The notes under the pieces are model-generated. The model saw only the letters and a list, made by a program, of their open reading frames with translations, was not told where the DNA came from and did no database searches. This document shows positions 42,310 to 52,153 of a stretch of 57,083 nt of DNA, one piece after another. The translations under genes were made by a program, and so were the position numbers. Position 1 is the first letter of the stretch; the number at the start of each line of letters is the position of its first letter. The DNA is taken from positions 1-57,083 of the forward strand of contig NZ_LAHP01000022.1 of NCBI RefSeq assembly GCF_000987765.1, read 5' to 3'. This DNA is from Arsukibacterium sp. MJ3. GTDB lineage: Bacteria; Pseudomonadota; Gammaproteobacteria; Enterobacterales; Alteromonadaceae.

Positions 42310-44058
42310 ATGCAGCAAAAAAGCCTGTCCCGCAATCTGCTTACCAAGGTGTTGTCAGTCTATTTTATTCTGACGTTAATTGTTACCGTCGGTCAGATTG
42401 TGGCCGAGTACTACAACACAAAAAACCTGATCAATAGTGATCTGGAAACACTGCAACAAACTTTTTCTGGCAGCCTGACCCGGGCGATTTGGGAATTGAA
42501 TACCCCACAAGCGTTAATTATTGCCGATGGCTTACTGTCTATACCGGCTATTGAGGGCATAGTTGTGCGAGACGATAGCGGCGCAGTTATTACCCAACTC
42601 GGTCGTTATATTGATGTTAAAGAGCGCTTCAGCAGCCAACTGGTGCGCGAAGGTGTGCGCTTAACTGAACAACAGTCGGGTATTTTTGGTTATACTTTTC
42701 CGCTGATATTTGAATTTTCCGGTCGAGCCACACAAGTAGGAGATGTCACACTGTTTTCCAGCCGCGCGGTCGTTATCGACCGGATCAAAGTCGGTATTTA
42801 TTTCTTGATTGGCAATGCCATGCTAAAAACGGCCTTTTTAATTATTCTGTTTTTAATGGCCTTTCGCAAACAACTTACCGAACCACTAGCCGATTTAAGC
42901 CGGCAAATTGAAGATTTAGAACTTGACCAAATTGACGGTGCCCGGGTTGACATTAACCAAACAGAATCAGTCGAGTTAACGCTGATGGCCGACGCTTACA
43001 ACCGCTTGATTAATCGGCTGCAGGACTATAAAGCACAGCTGGGTAACACGCAGAAACAGTTGATAACGTCGAATGAAAAGTTGGACCAACAAAACTTAGT
43101 GCTGGAGCAGGAGGTGGCTCGTAAAACCTCAGGGCTCAGTCAAGCAATGATGGATTTACAGCAACAGAAACAAGAACTGGAAGTAAAACAACAAAGCTTG
43201 CGCGAAGAAATTGAACGCCGCCGCCACACTGAAGGTGCCTTGCGCAGCCAACAATCCGAACTGGAACAACTGGTAGAGCATTTAAATCAAGCGCAGGACC
43301 GGTTAGTACAATCAGAAAAAATGGCCGCATTGGGCGGCTTGGTTGCCGGTATTACCCACGAAGTGAATACCCCGGTTGGCATTGGCGTTACTGCCACCAG
43401 TTTTCTTGCTGAAAAGCTCATCAGCCTGCAACACGCGTTTAATGATAAAACACTAACCTCTAAAACACTGGAAACGTTTATATCGGAGGCGTTGCAAGGC
43501 ACTGATCTGTTGCAGTCAAACTTAAGCCGGGCCTCAGAGCTGATTGCCAGCTTTAAACAAATTGCGGTTGACCAGACCAGCGACGCCATCCGCACTATTA
43601 ATCTGGCAGAATACATTAATGAAGTGATTCGGTCGTTGCAGCCTAACTTCAAGAAAACGCAACATCATATTGAAGTAAACTGTCCGGATAGCATTATCTT
43701 ACGCTGTCCTGCTGGCGCCATTTCGCAAATTTTCACTAATTTATTAATGAATTCACTTATTCATGGCTTTGAAGATATCAAAGAAGGTTTAGTCCGCATT
43801 ACCGTGCTCGATGATGACAACAATGTCGATATTCATTTTAGCGATAATGGCAAAGGCTTAGCACCTGAGCAACTGGAAAACCTGTTTCATCCGTTTTTTA
43901 CGACCAAACGCGAACAAGGCGGCAGTGGCCTGGGTACCCATATTACCTATAATCTGGTACGCCAAACACTGGCGGGCAGTATTACTGTCAACAGTGAGCC
44001 AGGCCAAGGCTTGCACTACCATATTCGCTTTCCAAAAAACCTGCAACTTGATGGCTGA
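42310..44058 (+). CDS. Membrane sensor histidine kinase
   Basis: 582 residues. Transmembrane helix at about 13-33, periplasmic sensor (about 34-160), second helix (about 162-182), HAMP, then a long coiled coil (about 235-335). The phospho-acceptor H350 lies in GGLVAGITHEVNTPVG, an unusual HEVNTP H-box like those of coiled-coil-linked kinases. ATP-binding N-box NLLMNSLIHG, DNGKGL and GGSGLGTH are intact. No receiver is attached, so the stand-alone receiver divergently encoded at 41702-42067 is the natural partner. The gap has no obvious promoter I would defend. Confidence 0.92.
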   Translation: MQQKSLSRNLLTKVLSVYFILTLIVTVGQIVAEYYNTKNLINSDLETLQQTFSGSLTRAIWELNTPQALIIADGLLSIPAIEGIVVRDDSGAVITQLGRYIDVKERFSSQLVREGVRLTEQQSGIFGYTFPLIFEFSGRATQVGDVTLFSSRAVVIDRIKVGIYFLIGNAMLKTAFLIILFLMAFRKQLTEPLADLSRQIEDLELDQIDGARVDINQTESVELTLMADAYNRLINRLQDYKAQLGNTQKQLITSNEKLDQQNLVLEQEVARKTSGLSQAMMDLQQQKQELEVKQQSLREEIERRRHTEGALRSQQSELEQLVEHLNQAQDRLVQSEKMAALGGLVAGITHEVNTPVGIGVTATSFLAEKLISLQHAFNDKTLTSKTLETFISEALQGTDLLQSNLSRASELIASFKQIAVDQTSDAIRTINLAEYINEVIRSLQPNFKKTQHHIEVNCPDSIILRCPAGAISQIFTNLLMNSLIHGFEDIKEGLVRITVLDDDNNVDIHFSDNGKGLAPEQLENLFHPFFTTKREQGGSGLGTHITYNLVRQTLAGSITVNSEPGQGLHYHIRFPKNLQLDG

Positions 44059-44102
44059 TCCGCGTTATACTCGGCAACTTGTTAAGTGAAGGACAGGTTT
44101 TT

Positions 44103-45008
44103 ATGTGGTTTAAAAATATCCGGGTTTATAAATTAAGTGCCCCGCTGAGCACCGACTCGCAACAACTCGACGCCGCGCTGGCTGAATTTCAATTTGCACC
44201 TTGTTCGGGCCAAGAAGCGGTTCGCACCGGTTTTACTTTTCCGTTGCATGCCAGTATTAAACACTATTGTCAGCCGATGGCTCAGGGCTGGTTATTTGCC
44301 GTCAAACGACAAGAAAAGGTCTTGCCAGCTGCGGTTATTAACGAGGAGCTGCAACCTAAAATAGACGTGATGGCTGCTGAATTGGGCCGTCCGCTTAGCC
44401 GCAAAGAAAAACAAAGCCTAAAAGAAGAACTGATTCAAACCTTGCTACCCAGGGCATTCAGCCGCTCAACCCTAACCCATGGTTATTATGATACCGAACA
44501 TAACTGGCTGGTAATTAATACTGGCGGTGCCAGTAAAGCAGAAGATATTCTTGCCTTGCTGCGTAAAGCACTCGGCTCGTTGCCCGCTCTGCCATGGTTG
44601 GATAATCACAAACTTAATTCGCAATTACAGCTGTGGTTACAAAATCAAGCGTTGCCAGAAGGCTTTAACCTGGGCAACGATGCCGAGTTAAAAGCACCAG
44701 ATGAAGACGGCGCCAAAGTAAAATTTAGCAACCACGTACTAAGTGCTGATGACGTGCAAAGCCACCTGCAAGATAAACTGGTCACCAAAATTGCCTTGCA
44801 TCAACCCGAAGGCTTGAGCTTACACGTCAGTGATGACAGCAGTATTAAAGGTATTAAATACCATGAGCTTCTTACCGGCCAGAACGAAGAAATGGGTTGG
44901 GAAGATTTAAGCTTACGGCTCGATGCCGACTTACTGCTAATGAGCAGCAGCCTGAATAAAGCCTTAAAGGCTATTACTCAGCAACTGCAAGGTGCAGACA
45001 ACCCTTAG
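44103..45008 (+). CDS. rdgC: Recombination-associated protein RdgC
   Basis: 301 residues from ATG 44103 (MWFKNIRVYKL...), against 303 in E. coli; the ATG at 44079 is upstream of the AAGGA Shine-Dalgarno. RdgC is a ring-shaped dimer that coats double-stranded DNA and limits RecA. Conserved blocks include LSRKEKQSLKEELIQTLLPRAF and the C-terminal half rich in LSADDVQSHLQDKL. Its stop codon overlaps that of the convergent HDOD gene within TTAG. Confidence 0.94.
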   Translation: MWFKNIRVYKLSAPLSTDSQQLDAALAEFQFAPCSGQEAVRTGFTFPLHASIKHYCQPMAQGWLFAVKRQEKVLPAAVINEELQPKIDVMAAELGRPLSRKEKQSLKEELIQTLLPRAFSRSTLTHGYYDTEHNWLVINTGGASKAEDILALLRKALGSLPALPWLDNHKLNSQLQLWLQNQALPEGFNLGNDAELKAPDEDGAKVKFSNHVLSADDVQSHLQDKLVTKIALHQPEGLSLHVSDDSSIKGIKYHELLTGQNEEMGWEDLSLRLDADLLLMSSSLNKALKAITQQLQGADNP

Positions 45009-45841
45009 GTAAACAATGCCCGCACATCATGGTAACGCTCGGCAATGTCCTTTTGCTGCATAAACTGTGGTACCGGTACCAGATCGCAGGCAACGTAGTC
45101 TGCCAGTAACGCCTGAGCCTGCTCAGGCGGATAATAATTGCGGGTAAGTGCTGCCAAGCGAATAAAATCGGTGTAAGCCGGTTCAGGTTCGCGTTGAGGC
45201 TTACGCCAACGCTCCACTACCGGAATAAATTCAGCAGCAAAACCCCAGCTATTTATAATTTTTAGCCCAACCACCGCCGCTATTTTATCAATAAGTACTT
45301 GCATAAATGCCGGATGTCCGAATACATCAGGGTGACGCTCTGCTTCAATTAATACCGGTAAGGCGCCAATGTTATGCACCAGTGCCGCCAAGGTCATTAC
45401 ATCACTACTCAGTTTACAGTGACTATGGCGGGCTTTATAAAACTGCAAGCAGGCTACTGCAATACTGGCGGTTTGCACACTGTCACGCCACAAACGGTCA
45501 AGTTGCTGCTGTACCTGCTGATGCTGCGATATAAATAATTGCTCCATTGCCATGGCAATCGAAATATTTTTTATCTGGCTAAGGCCAATACGGGTAACCG
45601 CCTGATTCAGGCTATTTACCTGAATAGAACGACCCATAAAAGCACTGTTGGCCACTTTCACCATGCGGGCTGATAAGGCCGGATCCTGGCTTATTACTTC
45701 GGCCATTTGCTGCAGACTCACTTGCGGATCATCTGCTCGCTCGCGCACTCTAAGGGCAATATCCGGTAATGTTGGCAGCACCAGACGATCTGCGCGAATT
45801 TTTTCATCAAGAATAATCAGTAAGGCACGCTGCGCGCTCAT
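45005..45841 (-). CDS. HDOD-domain protein
   Basis: 278 residues. HDOD domain (about 20-215) in the pattern LPTLPDIALRVRERADDP...ISQDPALSARMVKVANSAFMG, then HNIGALPVLI, the degenerate HD signature without nuclease residues. Such proteins act in signalling, often with c-di-GMP or two-component systems. It follows the hybrid kinase gene with an 18-base gap, so the two probably form an operon. No catalytic role can be claimed. Confidence 0.88.
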   Translation of the reverse strand: MSAQRALLIILDEKIRADRLVLPTLPDIALRVRERADDPQVSLQQMAEVISQDPALSARMVKVANSAFMGRSIQVNSLNQAVTRIGLSQIKNISIAMAMEQLFISQHQQVQQQLDRLWRDSVQTASIAVACLQFYKARHSHCKLSSDVMTLAALVHNIGALPVLIEAERHPDVFGHPAFMQVLIDKIAAVVGLKIINSWGFAAEFIPVVERWRKPQREPEPAYTDFIRLAALTRNYYPPEQAQALLADYVACDLVPVPQFMQQKDIAERYHDVRALFT

Positions 45842-45859
45842 AAAATCTCCTGTAGCCGG

Positions 45860-48514
45860 TTAAGTGGCATGCTTGCTACCGTCATGGGTATGTTCAATAT
45901 GTCGTTTCATCTCTGTCAACAAGCCGGTAATAAGTGCTGGCTGCTGGCTAATGGCGTATTCAATGTCGCTGGCTAGCCGGGTAACGTCCGGATAGCCCAT
46001 ACTACCGGCACTGCCTTTCAGGCTGTGCGCCGCAAAGCGCAGTGCCCGCCAGTTTTCTGTCTGATAATATTGCTGTAACTCGACTAATAACACCGGTAAT
46101 TGCCGGCCAAACTGACGCTTCAATGCTTGCAGTTGTGGGTCTTGCTCTAGCTGTTGCAGCCAATCAATATCGCTGTTTTTACGCACCTTGGCAAAGCGGC
46201 TTAGTATGGTTAAAAACTCACTTTGTACTATCGGTTTGCCCAATAGCGCCTGACAACCGGCTTTTTTATAACGTTCTACATCTTCGCTCATCACATTGGC
46301 CGTTACGGCAATAATAGGTACTTCTATGCCCGCATGACGGATCAGCCGGGTGGCTTCTTCACCGCCCATCAGCGGCATTTGCATATCCATAAACACCAGA
46401 TCAAAATCATCATGCAGTGCTCTTTCCACCGCTTTATGGCCATTATCAACCACCACGACTGAGGCATTACTTTTTTCCAGTAACAACTTTATTAACAACT
46501 GGTTATCTGGGTTATCTTCCGCTACTAGCACCCGTACCGAGTTGTCTGCCGGTAAGGGGTTAACACTGTCTGGTATTTTCTGTGGCGCCTGGTAGTCGTT
46601 AACAATTTCAATATCTTGTTGCTGGCAATTAAAAATCACTTCAAAGCAGCTGCCAATACCTTTAACGCTTTCTACCTGAATATCGCCGTCCATTTGCGCC
46701 ATTAATTTTTTGGAAATAACCAGACCCAGGCCAGTACCGCCAAAATGACGAGTAACCGTCGCATCAGCCTGCACAAAAGGCCGAAAAATCCGCTGTAGCT
46801 CGTCCGGGTTCATGCCTATTCCGGTGTCTTTTACTTTAATACTAAGCTGTTTAGCTACCTGATCATAACTTACCTGAAATACCACCTTACCTTGCTGCGT
46901 AAATTTTACCGCATTACTACTAAGGTTAAGTAATACCTGGCGAAAGCGCAGGCTGTCGTTATATAAGGTTTTAGGCAACGGAAACTGCCATTTTAACTGG
47001 CAAGTAAGGCCCTTGCTTTGCGCCTGCTCACAGGCTAGCTGGAAAATATCATCAATGGCAGTTAAGCAATCAAACTGCTCCCGGTTTAGCTCAAGTTTGT
47101 CGGCTTCAATTTTTGATAAATCTAAAATATCGTTGATCAGGCCCAGTAAGTGATCACCACTTTTCAATACCCGGCTTAAATAATCTTGCCGTTTGTGCCG
47201 ATCGTTTTCTTGTAATGCCTGATCACTAAAACCAATAATGGCCGTTAATGGCGTTCGGATCTCGTGGCTCATATTGGCCAGAAAGACACTTTTTAGCCGG
47301 TTGGCTTGCTCAGCAATCTCCCGCGCTAAAATCAGCTCTTGGTTGGCCGCGGCCAAATCATCATTGGCACGCGCTAAGTCTTGCGTTCGGCGCAATACCT
47401 TATCTTCAAGTTGCTGTTTGTAGGCACGTTCACGTTCCCGATATACCCTTAGCTGACGAACCATAACATTAAAGGCAGCAAACATATCACCCAGCTCATC
47501 TTGCTTTTTAACGTCGAGTAATATCGATAAATCGCCACGACCCACAGCAGTTTTTGCTGCAGTAAGTTTTTTTACCGGGCTGAAAATATGCTTTATTAGT
47601 AACCAATAGACAATCAGCGGCAGTAAAAAACACACCAGAGCCATTAACAGCAGCAATACCCGCGATAACCAGCGCTGTTCGCCATAAAGCTGTTGTGCGT
47701 CTAGGCCATACAGCAACTGATAATTTCCCGGCAGCGGCAGGCCAAGTAATTCACGATATTGCCCCAGTAGTAATACTGACTTTAGACTATCGGCTGCGAT
47801 ACTTTGTTGAATTTGGCGAAAATTATTTGGCGCAAAAGCACTGTTAATCAGCGCTGGATTAGCCGCATAAGCAATAGTGGCTGTTTTACTGATCATCAAA
47901 CTAACGCTATTACTACTGTAGGGCGCGTTGACCACCGCATCCAGTAACGCCGGGCTTACCATTAGCACCAAATAACCCCATAGCCGACGCGACTCCGTTA
48001 CTGAGCTAACATAGAGTTTTTTAGCAAAATACAGTTTACGTTCACGGCTGCCGGACAAGGGCGCTAAAAAATAACCTTGCTCATCAATCATTGCCTGTAA
48101 CGATGAGAAATATTCATTGCGAAAGCGATTAGGTATTGCCACTTCGTCACTGATAACCGGCAAGTGCAGCGCATACTCACCGTTTAACCGCACCAGCTTA
48201 ATAGCTTCAACGCTGGGCCGTTCAGCACTAAACTGCTGCCAATGCTGAAATAGTGGCGTTAAAAACACGTTGTCGTTACTTTGCAAATACGCTTCTAAAC
48301 TAGGGTTAAGCGCTAACATCTGCAATTGCGTTTGCTGGGTACTGATTAAATCGTAAATCTGTTGCTGTTGTGCCGCCAATGCACTGCGTACCTGATAATA
48401 CGTTTGTTGCTGTAAATAGCGTTGACTGTATTGATACGCTAAATAACCAAACAATAACACCGGTAGCACCAGTAATGGCAACATATAAGCCACCAGCGTT
48501 TCTCTTAACCTCAT
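45860..48514 (-). CDS. Hybrid sensor histidine kinase with REC and HPt domains
   Basis: 884 residues. N-terminal helix (about 10-30), a large periplasmic sensor (about 31-280), a second helix (about 285-310), HAMP, coiled coil, HisKA with H417 in MSHEIRTPLTAIIGFS, HATPase (DTGIGMNPDE, GGTGLGLVISKKL), a receiver with D710 in LVFMDMQMPLMGG, and an HPt with H830 in FAAHSLKGSAGSMG. All four phosphorelay sites are intact, so it can pass phosphate to a separate receiver (BarA/TorS-like layout). The signal is unknown. It precedes the HDOD gene. Confidence 0.94.
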   Translation of the reverse strand: MRLRETLVAYMLPLLVLPVLLFGYLAYQYSQRYLQQQTYYQVRSALAAQQQQIYDLISTQQTQLQMLALNPSLEAYLQSNDNVFLTPLFQHWQQFSAERPSVEAIKLVRLNGEYALHLPVISDEVAIPNRFRNEYFSSLQAMIDEQGYFLAPLSGSRERKLYFAKKLYVSSVTESRRLWGYLVLMVSPALLDAVVNAPYSSNSVSLMISKTATIAYAANPALINSAFAPNNFRQIQQSIAADSLKSVLLLGQYRELLGLPLPGNYQLLYGLDAQQLYGEQRWLSRVLLLLMALVCFLLPLIVYWLLIKHIFSPVKKLTAAKTAVGRGDLSILLDVKKQDELGDMFAAFNVMVRQLRVYRERERAYKQQLEDKVLRRTQDLARANDDLAAANQELILAREIAEQANRLKSVFLANMSHEIRTPLTAIIGFSDQALQENDRHKRQDYLSRVLKSGDHLLGLINDILDLSKIEADKLELNREQFDCLTAIDDIFQLACEQAQSKGLTCQLKWQFPLPKTLYNDSLRFRQVLLNLSSNAVKFTQQGKVVFQVSYDQVAKQLSIKVKDTGIGMNPDELQRIFRPFVQADATVTRHFGGTGLGLVISKKLMAQMDGDIQVESVKGIGSCFEVIFNCQQQDIEIVNDYQAPQKIPDSVNPLPADNSVRVLVAEDNPDNQLLIKLLLEKSNASVVVVDNGHKAVERALHDDFDLVFMDMQMPLMGGEEATRLIRHAGIEVPIIAVTANVMSEDVERYKKAGCQALLGKPIVQSEFLTILSRFAKVRKNSDIDWLQQLEQDPQLQALKRQFGRQLPVLLVELQQYYQTENWRALRFAAHSLKGSAGSMGYPDVTRLASDIEYAISQQPALITGLLTEMKRHIEHTHDGSKHAT

Positions 48515-48645
48515 AACAGCATGAGCCTGATTTACACTTCACAATAATGGTAGCCACAGCATAACCAGCTAACGGGCAACCGACAAGCTTATTGCAGCAA
48601 AGCAGGCCAAAATTGAGCGTACTGTCTATTTAAAAGCTTGGCCAT

Positions 48646-51081
48646 TCAGGCGGGCTCTGCCGTTGCAAGCTGCTTGCTGCCCGTTTTAACAAAGCGGCTT
48701 AACATTGCTGGTAAAACAGTTAAGTCGGTAAGTAGCGCCATTAACATCGCAGCAGCAGTCAGCACACCAAAATAGACACTGGGCAAGAAATCAGAAAAAG
48801 CAAATACCGCAAAGCCAGCCGCAATAATTACCGAGGTAAAGACAATAGCAGTACCGGTATGCTGATAAGTATTACTCAGTGCATTGTCTGGTGGCTGTTG
48901 CAAATAGTTATGAATAAAATGAATGGTGTCATCAACGGCAATACCCATGGCTATAGCCGCAATAGTGATGGTCATTAAATCCAGTGGAATTGCCAGCCAG
49001 CCAATTAAACCGACAATGCCCAGTGTAGTAAGCACGTTGGGTACCAAAGCTATCAAGGCTATTTTTAATGAACGGAAAATAACCAGCAACATCAGGCCTA
49101 AAGCCAAATATACCAAGCCTAAGGTGGTAACCTGCGAGTCCAATAAGCGGGATAAAATATCCTGATACAGCACAAACAGGTTAGTAAGTTGATAGTCTGC
49201 TGGCGCCAGGCCAACGGCTTGTAAATCCTGATTAAGTTGCATCATTAACTGCTCCCGGTTTAAACCCGGGGTGGTATCCTGAATGCGGGTAGCAATCCTG
49301 ACTTGCTGCGGTTGTTCGGCTAAATAGGCCCCCACCAACTGGTTAGTCACTTTTGTACTAAGCATTTCATAAATAGCATCCAGCTCATACTCAGTAAGCG
49401 GTCGGTCCTGATTTAATTGCCTGGCCAGTGTGGTAAAGTTAATTAGTGAGGTGACACTGCCGGTGGCGCTAAACGCCGTAACCGCCGCATGCGATACATG
49501 CAATTGATTTAGCTGAGCGGCACTGATCAGCAAATCTGGCTTCCGCTTAGCCGGGTCGAGGGTAATCACAATATCCAGTGGCGTAGAGCCGCCAAATTGC
49601 TGATCAATAAAGGCCAGTTCACGATGCACCAGAGTATCTTTAGCAAAATAATTGATAAAACTGTTTTCAACGTTAAGTCGGCTGATACCCGCAGCCAACA
49701 AGCCAAATATCAACACTATTAGTAGTATTACCGGATAAGGCCAGCGCTTAACCATTTCGGCTATGTGTTGCAAGCTTTGCTGTAACCAACCGAACTCTGC
49801 CGTCTCATGGCGGGCTTTTAATAAACTTAATAGCGCTGGAAATAACAATAAACTGACGCTCATGGTAATAAGCATGGCAACTAGCATCATTAAACCAAAA
49901 TCAACCACAGGCTGAATACCGCTAAATACCAACGAGCCAAAACCGACTGACGTGGTCAGTGTGGCGTAAAAACAAGGGGAAATTTTTTGCTGCAGCATGC
50001 CGATAATTCGCTGCTGCTGCGACAAATCGGGCTCATCACGGGCAATCTCCCGATATGCTGCCAGTAAATGAATCATTACCGCTAGGGTTAAAATAAGCTG
50101 TAGCGCAATAAAGTTAGCCGATATTACCGTGGTACGAATATCCAACAAGCCAAATAAGCCGCAGGTTAGCAGCACGCTTACCGCACAACTTAGCAACGGA
50201 AAAAACACCCAGCGCCAGCAACGATAAATCGTCAGCAGCAGCAGGGCAATAATTAACCCTATTGTCAAACCAAAGGTGGTTAAATCACTTTTTATCATGC
50301 TGACCAAGTGCTGGCCTACCACATAAGCCCCCCCCACAAAGGTGTCTGCCCGCTCGCTCACTTGTTGGTTAAACTGGTTAATCTGCGCGATTTCTTGCTG
50401 GCGCTGTGTAGTCAGTTGCTGGCGTAGCGGATCGGCTGTTTGTTGCAGTTGCGCTAACGTTGCGACTTCATTGGCGGTCAGCTTACGGCTTAGCGTTAAC
50501 GCTTGTATCGCCAGAATTTGCCGATCAAGCTCGGCCAGCTCGGCATTGGGTTTAAACACAATTTGAATGCCGGCGGCAGTTTGCGCCTTGTTTAGCAGTA
50601 AGTCGGTAAAAATAGGATGGTTAGTTAATAACTGGCGCATTTGCGCTGGGGCATAGCGCTGCTGCAGCCAGGTAAGCTCAGCAACATCGGTACCTGAGGT
50701 TAACGCACTGGCATCGTTAAACAGTGGCACACTGAGCATTGACGTGACTGAGCCCACTCGCGCTATTGTGGCAAAATCAGCACTTAATGCCGCGATGTCG
50801 GCAAAGGTTGCAGCACTGAACAACTCGCCACTTTTTGGCTGATAAGCCACTAAAATAAATTCATCCGGCGCAAAGCGTTGGTTGGCCAGCTGCGTTTGAA
50901 TGTACAAGGCATTATTTTTTACCAATAACGTTTCGGCCGAGGCATCTATCCTGAATTGGCTTAAAAAAACGCTCGCCATTGCCAGTAACAGCAAAAACAC
51001 GCTAATAATGGCCCAGCGGCAACGAACAATAGTGGCGGCCAACCAAAGGGTAATGCCGTTTGGGTTATTCTGGTTTGACAT
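48646..51081 (-). CDS. MMPL/RND-superfamily transporter
   Basis: 811 residues from the ATG at 51081, 17 bases inside the end of mlaA. About twelve membrane helices in two repeats, each with a large periplasmic loop (about 50-260 and 455-640). Conserved intramembrane segments GIAVDDTIHFIHNY and VMIHLLAAYR fit the MMPL/HpnN-type lipid-transport branch of RND proteins. Overlap with an MlaA lipoprotein gene suggests it moves phospholipids or hopanoid-like lipids between membranes. An efflux pump is unlikely because no adaptor gene is present. Confidence 0.88.
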   Translation of the reverse strand: MSNQNNPNGITLWLAATIVRCRWAIISVFLLLLAMASVFLSQFRIDASAETLLVKNNALYIQTQLANQRFAPDEFILVAYQPKSGELFSAATFADIAALSADFATIARVGSVTSMLSVPLFNDASALTSGTDVAELTWLQQRYAPAQMRQLLTNHPIFTDLLLNKAQTAAGIQIVFKPNAELAELDRQILAIQALTLSRKLTANEVATLAQLQQTADPLRQQLTTQRQQEIAQINQFNQQVSERADTFVGGAYVVGQHLVSMIKSDLTTFGLTIGLIIALLLLTIYRCWRWVFFPLLSCAVSVLLTCGLFGLLDIRTTVISANFIALQLILTLAVMIHLLAAYREIARDEPDLSQQQRIIGMLQQKISPCFYATLTTSVGFGSLVFSGIQPVVDFGLMMLVAMLITMSVSLLLFPALLSLLKARHETAEFGWLQQSLQHIAEMVKRWPYPVILLIVLIFGLLAAGISRLNVENSFINYFAKDTLVHRELAFIDQQFGGSTPLDIVITLDPAKRKPDLLISAAQLNQLHVSHAAVTAFSATGSVTSLINFTTLARQLNQDRPLTEYELDAIYEMLSTKVTNQLVGAYLAEQPQQVRIATRIQDTTPGLNREQLMMQLNQDLQAVGLAPADYQLTNLFVLYQDILSRLLDSQVTTLGLVYLALGLMLLVIFRSLKIALIALVPNVLTTLGIVGLIGWLAIPLDLMTITIAAIAMGIAVDDTIHFIHNYLQQPPDNALSNTYQHTGTAIVFTSVIIAAGFAVFAFSDFLPSVYFGVLTAAAMLMALLTDLTVLPAMLSRFVKTGSKQLATAEPA

Positions 51082-51979
51082 AGGCATCATCCCGTTTTAT
51101 ACCTTGCAAATGCTGGTTACGAAAATACAGATAGGGATCGCTCGCTTGCTGATATAACGTTTGGTAAAGATCAGCGCGGGAAGTAAAGCTATTAATGACG
51201 TTTAGGCCTTGCAGGTAATACAAATCGGGGGTATCAACCAGCTGATTCAACGGGTTTAACAGTGCTTCACCTACTACAGAGGTAGCGCCACGCACGTCAC
51301 TCTGCCCTAGAATAGGCAGGACTAAATAGGCGCCGTTACCTACCTGATAGTAGCCAAGCGTATCGGCAATACTCTGTTTTGACTCGGCAATCTCAAACCA
51401 GGCGTTGGCAGGGTCAAACAGGCCAAAAATACCGACGGTAGAATTAATCACAAAACGGCCAAAATTGGCGCTGGCCCCTTTTACATCGCCGGCAAGGACA
51501 TTGTTGAGCAAGTTAAGCGGCTCGCGAATGTTAGCAAATGCATTGCCCACTTTATCGCGTACCGGCGCAGGTAACACCTTTTCATAGCCTTTAGCCAGTG
51601 GAATTAAGGCATAAGTATAAGCCACATGATTGAAGCGAAATACGCCTCTGTTCCAGCCTTCCAGCGGATCATAATACAACGGCGCAGGCTCAGGGTTGTC
51701 TGCGACAGTAGCTGCAGTATCTGCCGCTAGGGGCTGCATATCTACGACAGTAGGCACCAGCGTTATTGTGCCTTGGGAAGTGGTAATTTGCGTAGCCTGG
51801 CCAGCAGATAATTGCTCTACCGCGCTCGGCGGTGGGCTTTTAGATAACCCGGCCGCCGTGTTACTTTCACTGCTAGCACTGGTGCTATTTCCGGCGGTGT
51901 TGGCTGCAGGTTCAGCGTTATTGGCGCAACCGGTCAGGGCCAATATCAGTAACGCGCTAAGAGCATAACGATGTTTCAT
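51065..51979 (-). CDS. mlaA: MlaA (VacJ)-family phospholipid-transport lipoprotein
   Basis: 304 residues. Lipoprotein signal peptide with lipobox LTGC (C18), a low-complexity Ser/Ala/Asn linker (about 19-60), then the MlaA domain (about 95-290) with DPLEGWNRGVFRFNH, INSTVGIFGLFDPA, LGQSDVRGA and DLYQTLYQQASDPYLYFRN. MlaA removes phospholipid from the outer leaflet of the outer membrane and hands it to the Mla system. The linker is longer than in E. coli MlaA. Here it is the first gene of a two-gene operon with the MMPL transporter rather than with mlaFEDCB. Confidence 0.9.
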   Translation of the reverse strand: MKHRYALSALLILALTGCANNAEPAANTAGNSTSASSESNTAAGLSKSPPPSAVEQLSAGQATQITTSQGTITLVPTVVDMQPLAADTAATVADNPEPAPLYYDPLEGWNRGVFRFNHVAYTYALIPLAKGYEKVLPAPVRDKVGNAFANIREPLNLLNNVLAGDVKGASANFGRFVINSTVGIFGLFDPANAWFEIAESKQSIADTLGYYQVGNGAYLVLPILGQSDVRGATSVVGEALLNPLNQLVDTPDLYYLQGLNVINSFTSRADLYQTLYQQASDPYLYFRNQHLQGIKRDDAYVKPE

Positions 51980-52054
51980 CCTGTCACTCCAACTAGTTCA
52001 ACTGTGTGGTGCCCACTGCACCCAAGACTAAAACAGCAGCATAACATGATAAAT

Positions 52055-52078
52055 AAAAAAGGCGCCTAGGCGCCTTTT
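52055..52078. terminator. Terminator after guaA
   Basis: AAAAAAGGCGCC, TA, GGCGCCTTTT: a perfect palindromic stem with A and T runs between guaA and mlaA. It ends guaA (read leftward, with TTTTTTA after the stem). Confidence 0.85.
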
Positions 52079-52153
52079 AAAATTTATTAACATTATCGTT
52101 AACTTAATTACTGTTTTGTTTTATCCCAAATCATCGACTGGGTGACAGATAAA

